Origin: an uncultured Alistipes sp.
Lineage (GTDB): Bacteria; Bacteroidota; Bacteroidia; Bacteroidales; Rikenellaceae
Reading direction: 5' to 3'
Assembly: GCA_947174575.1 (NCBI GenBank)
Contig: CAMWJM010000029.1
Coordinates: 1-9,639, forward strand
DNA length: 9,639 bases
Shown here piece by piece: positions 6,454 to 9,639 of the stretch. A model generated the notes under the pieces. That model did no database searches, was not told the DNA's origin, and was given only the letters and a program-made list of their open reading frames with translations. How positions within the stretch are numbered: position 1 is the first letter of the stretch; the number at the start of each line of letters is the position of its first letter. The translations under genes and the position numbers were made by a program.

Positions 6454-6476
6454 ATATTTGTTTATAAGTCTTTTTT
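6454..6476 (-). repeat. Right copy of the imperfect inverted repeat bordering the AT-rich island
   Basis: The reverse complement of this stretch resembles 5111-5135: 21 of 22 aligned bases agree when two small gaps are allowed. Read in the folC direction, the aligned segment starts four bases after the folC stop, mirroring the five-base offset from the DUF3467 stop on the other side. The right end contains a perfect 10-base palindrome, CAAATATTTG, at 6451-6460. Confidence 0.4.
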
Positions 6477-6479
6477 CGT

Positions 6480-7769
6480 TTACAGCGCTTCCGCCACTAC
6501 ATACGTGCTGCCGCCGATGAAGATCATATCGTCGGGCGTCGCCAGTTCGCGGGCGCGGGCTACGGCGGCGGCGACTGTTTCTGCCGTCTCGCCCTGCAAT
6601 CCATAGATCGCAGCTTTGGCGGCCAGCTCTGCGGCGGGCAAGGCCCGGTGGGTCTGCGCCGCGGTGAAGAGGTAGTGTGCGTCGCGGGGCAGCAGGGGCA
6701 GGATGTGGGCCAGGTCTTTGTCGCGGACGAACCCGATGACGCAATAGAGCCGCTTGTGGGGCGTGGCTTCGAGTTGTCGGGCCACATAGGCGATACCGTG
6801 GGCGTTGTGGCCCGTGTCGCAGATCGTCAGCGGCGCATCGGCGAGCCGCTGCCAGCGGCCTGCGAGCGAGGTGTTGGCCGCGGCATGGCGCGTACCCTCG
6901 ATGAAAGCGCGGCGCGAGATGGTGAGTGGCGTCTCCTCGTGCAGGAAGTCGACCGTCGCCGCGGCCGTCACGATGTTGCGCCGCTGGTAGTCGCCCGCCA
7001 GGTCGAGCCGGATGTCGTAGGTGCGGTCGTCGCGCAGGCGGCGCAGTTTGAACAGCTGTCCCTCCGCATCCGGAGTCTGATTTTCGCACACGAAAATTCG
7101 CTCGGCATAGAGCGTTTTCGATTTGTTGGCTGCGGCCGTCTGCTCGATCACGCTGTCGTAGTGAGGATCGCTTTCGCCGATCACTACGGGGATGCTTTTC
7201 TTGACGATGCCCGCTTTCTCGGCGGCGATCTTCTGCAGCGTGTCGCCCAGCAGGTCGGTGTGCTCCAGCCCGATGTTGGTGATGACGCTCACCACGGGCA
7301 CGATGATGTTCGTGGCGTCCAAACGGCCTCCCAGTCCCGTTTCTACGACGGCCACCTCCACGTCGCTCTGCGCGAAGTAGTCGAACGCCAGCGCCGCGGT
7401 CATCTCGAAGAACGAGAGGTCGAGTTCCACCATCTTGTCGTGGTGCTTGTCCACGAAGTTGACCACCTTCTGCTTGGGGATCATCTCGCCGTCGACACGG
7501 ATGCGCTCGCGGAAGTCCTGCAAGTGCGGCGAGGTGAACAGTCCCGTGCGGTAGCCCGCCTGCTGCAGCACCGACGCGATGATATGCGACACCGACCCCT
7601 TGCCGTTGGTGCCGGCCACATGGATCGCGAAGAAGTTGCGCTGCGGGTTGCCCAGGTGGCGGCAGAACGCGGCGATACGCTCCAATCCCGGTTTGTAGGC
7701 CGAGGCGCCATTGGTTTCGAAAGCCGGCAGCGCCTGAAAGAGGAATTCGAGGGTCTGGGAGTAGTTCAT
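6480..7769 (-). CDS. folC: Bifunctional folylpolyglutamate synthase / dihydrofolate synthase
   Basis: FolC adds glutamate to dihydropteroate and lengthens the glutamate chain on reduced folates, using ATP, in the cytosol. At 429 residues it has the normal length. The ATP-binding P-loop AGTNGKGS is at 52-59, FTSPHL at 78-83, and VETGLGGRLDATN at 142-154, with NIGLEHTDLLG (165-175) and AAEKAGI (182-188) as further Mur-ligase-type signatures. The C-terminal domain begins near LAGRW (302-306) and carries DTGHN (318-322), where many relatives have DGAHN. I take this as a lineage variant rather than a defect. It starts 10 bases after the lnt stop, so the two are almost certainly one transcript from the promoter at 9363-9394. 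No strong terminator is visible after it, only AT-rich sequence. Confidence 0.96.
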   Translation of the reverse strand: MNYSQTLEFLFQALPAFETNGASAYKPGLERIAAFCRHLGNPQRNFFAIHVAGTNGKGSVSHIIASVLQQAGYRTGLFTSPHLQDFRERIRVDGEMIPKQKVVNFVDKHHDKMVELDLSFFEMTAALAFDYFAQSDVEVAVVETGLGGRLDATNIIVPVVSVITNIGLEHTDLLGDTLQKIAAEKAGIVKKSIPVVIGESDPHYDSVIEQTAAANKSKTLYAERIFVCENQTPDAEGQLFKLRRLRDDRTYDIRLDLAGDYQRRNIVTAAATVDFLHEETPLTISRRAFIEGTRHAAANTSLAGRWQRLADAPLTICDTGHNAHGIAYVARQLEATPHKRLYCVIGFVRDKDLAHILPLLPRDAHYLFTAAQTHRALPAAELAAKAAIYGLQGETAETVAAAVARARELATPDDMIFIGGSTYVVAEAL

Positions 7770-7779
7770 AAAGAGAATT

Positions 7780-9342
7780 TTATTTTACCAGGTGGTTGCG
7801 CCTCTTGACTCTGTAGGCTATATAGTAGAGTATGGAGAGCAGCAGCAGGTATTCGGCGATGCGGCCGATATAGTCGCCGTAGCGAGTGTAGAACGTCTGC
7901 TGCGAGGCGAGCGGCACGGCGGCCGACAGCGTGCCGCGCTCCTGCCAGCCGAGGGTCGCGCCGATGTCGCCGCGCGCCGAGATGAACCCCGAGCGCCCCG
8001 TGTTGGCCGAGCGGGCTATGGCGCGGCGGTGTTCGATGGCCCGCAGGCGCGAGATGGTGAACAGATGCCGGTAGCCCGGTGTGTCGCCCCACCAGCCGTC
8101 GTTCGAGAGGATGGCCATGAACTGCGCGCCGCGCCGCACGAAATCGCCGTAGAAGTCGCCGTACAGCCCTTCGTAGCAGATCGCCGGGCCGAGCGTCGTG
8201 CCGTCGTGCGTGAAGGCGGTGCCGTGTTGGCCCATGCCGATCTGCCCGAGCGTGCCGCCCAGGTCGATGACCAGAAATCGCAGCAGGTCGAAGAGCACCG
8301 TGGGGGTGTTCTCCACGCCGATCACCAAACGTCCTTTGTGGTGCACCTGCCGCCGGCCTGCCGAGTCCAGTCCCAGCGCCGAGTTGTAGATGTCGTAGTA
8401 GCCTTGCTGGCCGGAGAGGGGCCGGGCGGTGCGGGTCTGCGCTCCGGGGGGATAGTAGCGCGTGGTGTTGGCGCCCGTGACGAGCAGGGCCTCGGGCGTG
8501 CGGTTGCGCAGCGTGTCGATGAGTTCGTCGAGGAATGCACCCTCCAGGGCCGGTTCCCAGTAGTAGTCGGGCAGCGCCGTTTCGGGCAGCAGGATGAATT
8601 GCGCGTCGGCCGGCACCTGCGCGAGCAGATCGACGATGTTGCGCTCCTGACGCTCGGCGTCGGTGTGGAACTTGTCGTAGCAGTCGACATCGGGCTGGAC
8701 GATCGTCACGCGAACCGACCCTTCGTCGGACTGCCGCCAGCTGCACCACATCCCCAGCGACAAAAGCATCGGAAGGAGCAGCACGGCTCCCGCGGCGATC
8801 CGGCGCCGGATGTCGCGGCGATGCCGCCACGCTTCGAAAAAGAGGATGTTGCACACCAACACCCACAGCGAACCGCCGAAGACGCCCGTATATTCGTACC
8901 ATTGCACGGCCCACACGTCGTGCGAAAAGCCGTTGCCCAGAATGAGCCACGGCCACGAGAATTCGCCTACGGTGTACCAGTATTCGGTGGCGATCCAGGC
9001 GGCGACCAGCGTGGTGTAGGCCAGTGCTTTGGGGCCTTTCTTCGCCACGGTGTGGTAGAGCATGAACGCGAAGGTATTGAGCGTGGTCGAGGCCAGCGTG
9101 GCGGCTACAGGCCCCACGGGCGTGGCATACCAAATCCACCACACGGTTGCCGCGTTCCACAGCGCGAAAGTGAGCGCAGCCCAGCCCAGCACCCGCCGCC
9201 ACGAGCGGCGCGAGTCGTCGTAGGTCGAGGCGAGCCACAGCAGCGGCACCAGGGCCACGGGCAGCGTAAGTCCCGTGAGCGAGAGCCAACCGCCCGAGAG
9301 GAGGACGACCGAACCGATGACCGCCGCGATTTTACGATACAT
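7780..9342 (-). CDS. lnt: Apolipoprotein N-acyltransferase
   Basis: Lnt transfers an acyl chain from phospholipid to the free alpha-amino group of the lipidated cysteine of lipoproteins, at the periplasmic face of the inner membrane. The 520-residue product has several N-terminal membrane helices within about 1-205, then a nitrilase-like domain, then a last helix near 497-510. The catalytic triad is readable: E254 in LLPETALPDYYW, K336 in HHKGRLVIGVE, and C389 in AICYEGLYG. These positions parallel E. coli E267, K335 and C387. The open frame extends to a TTG at 9393, but the ATG at 9342 fits better because it yields a short basic leader MYRK before TM1 and lies downstream of the promoter -7 box. 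folC follows after 10 bases. The GVE form of the lysine motif, in place of GE, looks typical for Bacteroidota. Confidence 0.95.
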   Translation of the reverse strand: MYRKIAAVIGSVVLLSGGWLSLTGLTLPVALVPLLWLASTYDDSRRSWRRVLGWAALTFALWNAATVWWIWYATPVGPVAATLASTTLNTFAFMLYHTVAKKGPKALAYTTLVAAWIATEYWYTVGEFSWPWLILGNGFSHDVWAVQWYEYTGVFGGSLWVLVCNILFFEAWRHRRDIRRRIAAGAVLLLPMLLSLGMWCSWRQSDEGSVRVTIVQPDVDCYDKFHTDAERQERNIVDLLAQVPADAQFILLPETALPDYYWEPALEGAFLDELIDTLRNRTPEALLVTGANTTRYYPPGAQTRTARPLSGQQGYYDIYNSALGLDSAGRRQVHHKGRLVIGVENTPTVLFDLLRFLVIDLGGTLGQIGMGQHGTAFTHDGTTLGPAICYEGLYGDFYGDFVRRGAQFMAILSNDGWWGDTPGYRHLFTISRLRAIEHRRAIARSANTGRSGFISARGDIGATLGWQERGTLSAAVPLASQQTFYTRYGDYIGRIAEYLLLLSILYYIAYRVKRRNHLVK

Positions 9343-9362
9343 GCAGAGAGGGTTTACAAGCG

Positions 9363-9394
9363 CAAAAGTAGTCAAACGGCGGCAGATTTTCAAA
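9363..9394 (-). promoter_or_regulatory. Bacteroidota-type promoter for lnt-folC
   Basis: On the minus strand TTTG (9394-9391), exactly 20 bases, then TACTTTTG (9370-9363) match the Bacteroidota -33/-7 consensus perfectly. The -7 box ends 20 bases before the lnt ATG at 9342. This also argues against the upstream TTG start, which would lie within the -33 box. Confidence 0.75.
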
Positions 9395-9455
9395 AAATCA
9401 AGAATTAAAAGAGGTAAGAAAACGGGAAGTCGGGTTCGATGTGCGAAAAAATAGT

Positions 9456-9463
9456 TATCTTTA
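9456..9463 (+). promoter_or_regulatory. Candidate -7 box for galK
   Basis: TATCTTTA matches TAnnTTTG except for the last base and lies 26 bases before the ATG at 9490. No good TTTG is present 19-21 bases upstream; TTCG at 9435-9438 is the nearest, with 17-base spacing. The promoter may therefore need an activator, or may be misplaced. Confidence 0.4.
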
Positions 9464-9489
9464 CATTCCGTTTAATGCTATCGGAAGTT

Positions 9490-9639
9490 ATGGATACACG
9501 AATTATCGCCGATCGGTTCGAGGCGCTCTACGGCGGGGACGCCGCGCTGTTCGCCTCGCCGGGGCGTATCAACCTCATCGGCGAGCATACCGACTACAAC
9601 GGCGGATTCGTCTTTCCGGGCGCCGTCGACAAGGGCATC
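9490..9639 (+). CDS. galK: Galactokinase, N-terminal part (cut by window end)
   Basis: Fifty codons are inside the window and the gene runs on. Galactokinase phosphorylates alpha-D-galactose to galactose-1-phosphate with ATP in the Leloir pathway. The galactokinase signature [13 protein letters not shown] is at residues 25-37, preceded by FASPG and followed by [13 protein letters not shown], which matches the N-terminal GHMP-kinase galactose-binding segment of GalK. The ATG at 9490 gives [16 protein letters not shown], a normal GalK N-terminus. An in-frame ATG at 9475 would add five residues (MLSEV) but would sit almost at the expected transcription start. The gene is divergent from lnt across a 147-base gap that holds promoters for both. 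Other galactose genes, if present, lie beyond the window. Confidence 0.93.
   Translation, partial: MDTRIIADRFEALYGGDAALFASPGRINLIGEHTDYNGGFVFPGAVDKGI

Noticed and set aside
6648..7808. A 386-codon plus-strand frame opposite folC
   Set aside because: Antisense shadow: folC on the other strand has all expected motifs, and this product has none.
7792..9408. A 538-codon open frame on the plus strand opposite lnt
   Set aside because: It is antisense to a gene with a full catalytic triad. Its product is rich in R, G, H and V without a domain, as expected for the complement of GC-rich codons.
1..9639. CRISPR array, tRNA, rRNA, transposase, integrase, toxin-antitoxin or restriction genes
   Set aside because: No regularly spaced long repeats, cloverleaf-like segments, rRNA-like conserved stretches or proteins of these families were seen on either strand.

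Overview
The window reads as chromosomal DNA of a Bacteroidota member, most likely a GC-rich Bacteroidales such as Alistipes. Three things suggest this. The protein set is typical of the group: a Bacteroidota-type S41 peptidase, neighbouring cmk and ispH, DUF3467, and Lnt with the K-x-x-L-V-x-G-V-E form of its lysine motif. The promoters have the Bacteroidota shape TTTG-N20-TAnnTTYG. No clear Shine-Dalgarno sequences stand out. The genus is an inference.

Layout. (1) Positions 1-4540, leftward: a compact cluster read in the order LysE-family exporter, cmk, ispH, a small two-TM protein, an S41 peptidase and the N-terminus of a membrane protein cut by the window edge. Three junctions overlap (14, 8 and 41 bases), so translational coupling is likely. 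A good leftward promoter lies at 4558-4589. (2) Positions 4541-4799: a divergent intergenic region. (3) Positions 4800-5105: a rightward DUF3467 gene with its own promoter. (4) Positions 5106-6479: an AT-rich island holding one leftward gene for an unrecognised lipoprotein, an intrinsic terminator, and a pair of imperfect inverted repeats that begin 4-5 bases after the stop codons of the two flanking genes. (5) Positions 6480-9342, leftward: lnt followed 10 bases later by folC, driven by a clear promoter at 9363-9394. (6) Positions 9490-9639: the first 50 codons of galK, rightward and cut by the window end.

The functions are mostly housekeeping: isoprenoid precursors (IspH), pyrimidine nucleotides (Cmk), folate polyglutamylation (FolC), lipoprotein N-acylation (Lnt), envelope proteolysis (S41) and galactose phosphorylation (GalK). 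I see no defence system, CRISPR array, tRNA, rRNA, integrase or transposase. The two least ordinary signals are the bordered AT-rich lipoprotein island and a heptamer tandem repeat at the 3' end of ispH. One extra copy of that repeat would put IspH in frame with the downstream membrane protein.
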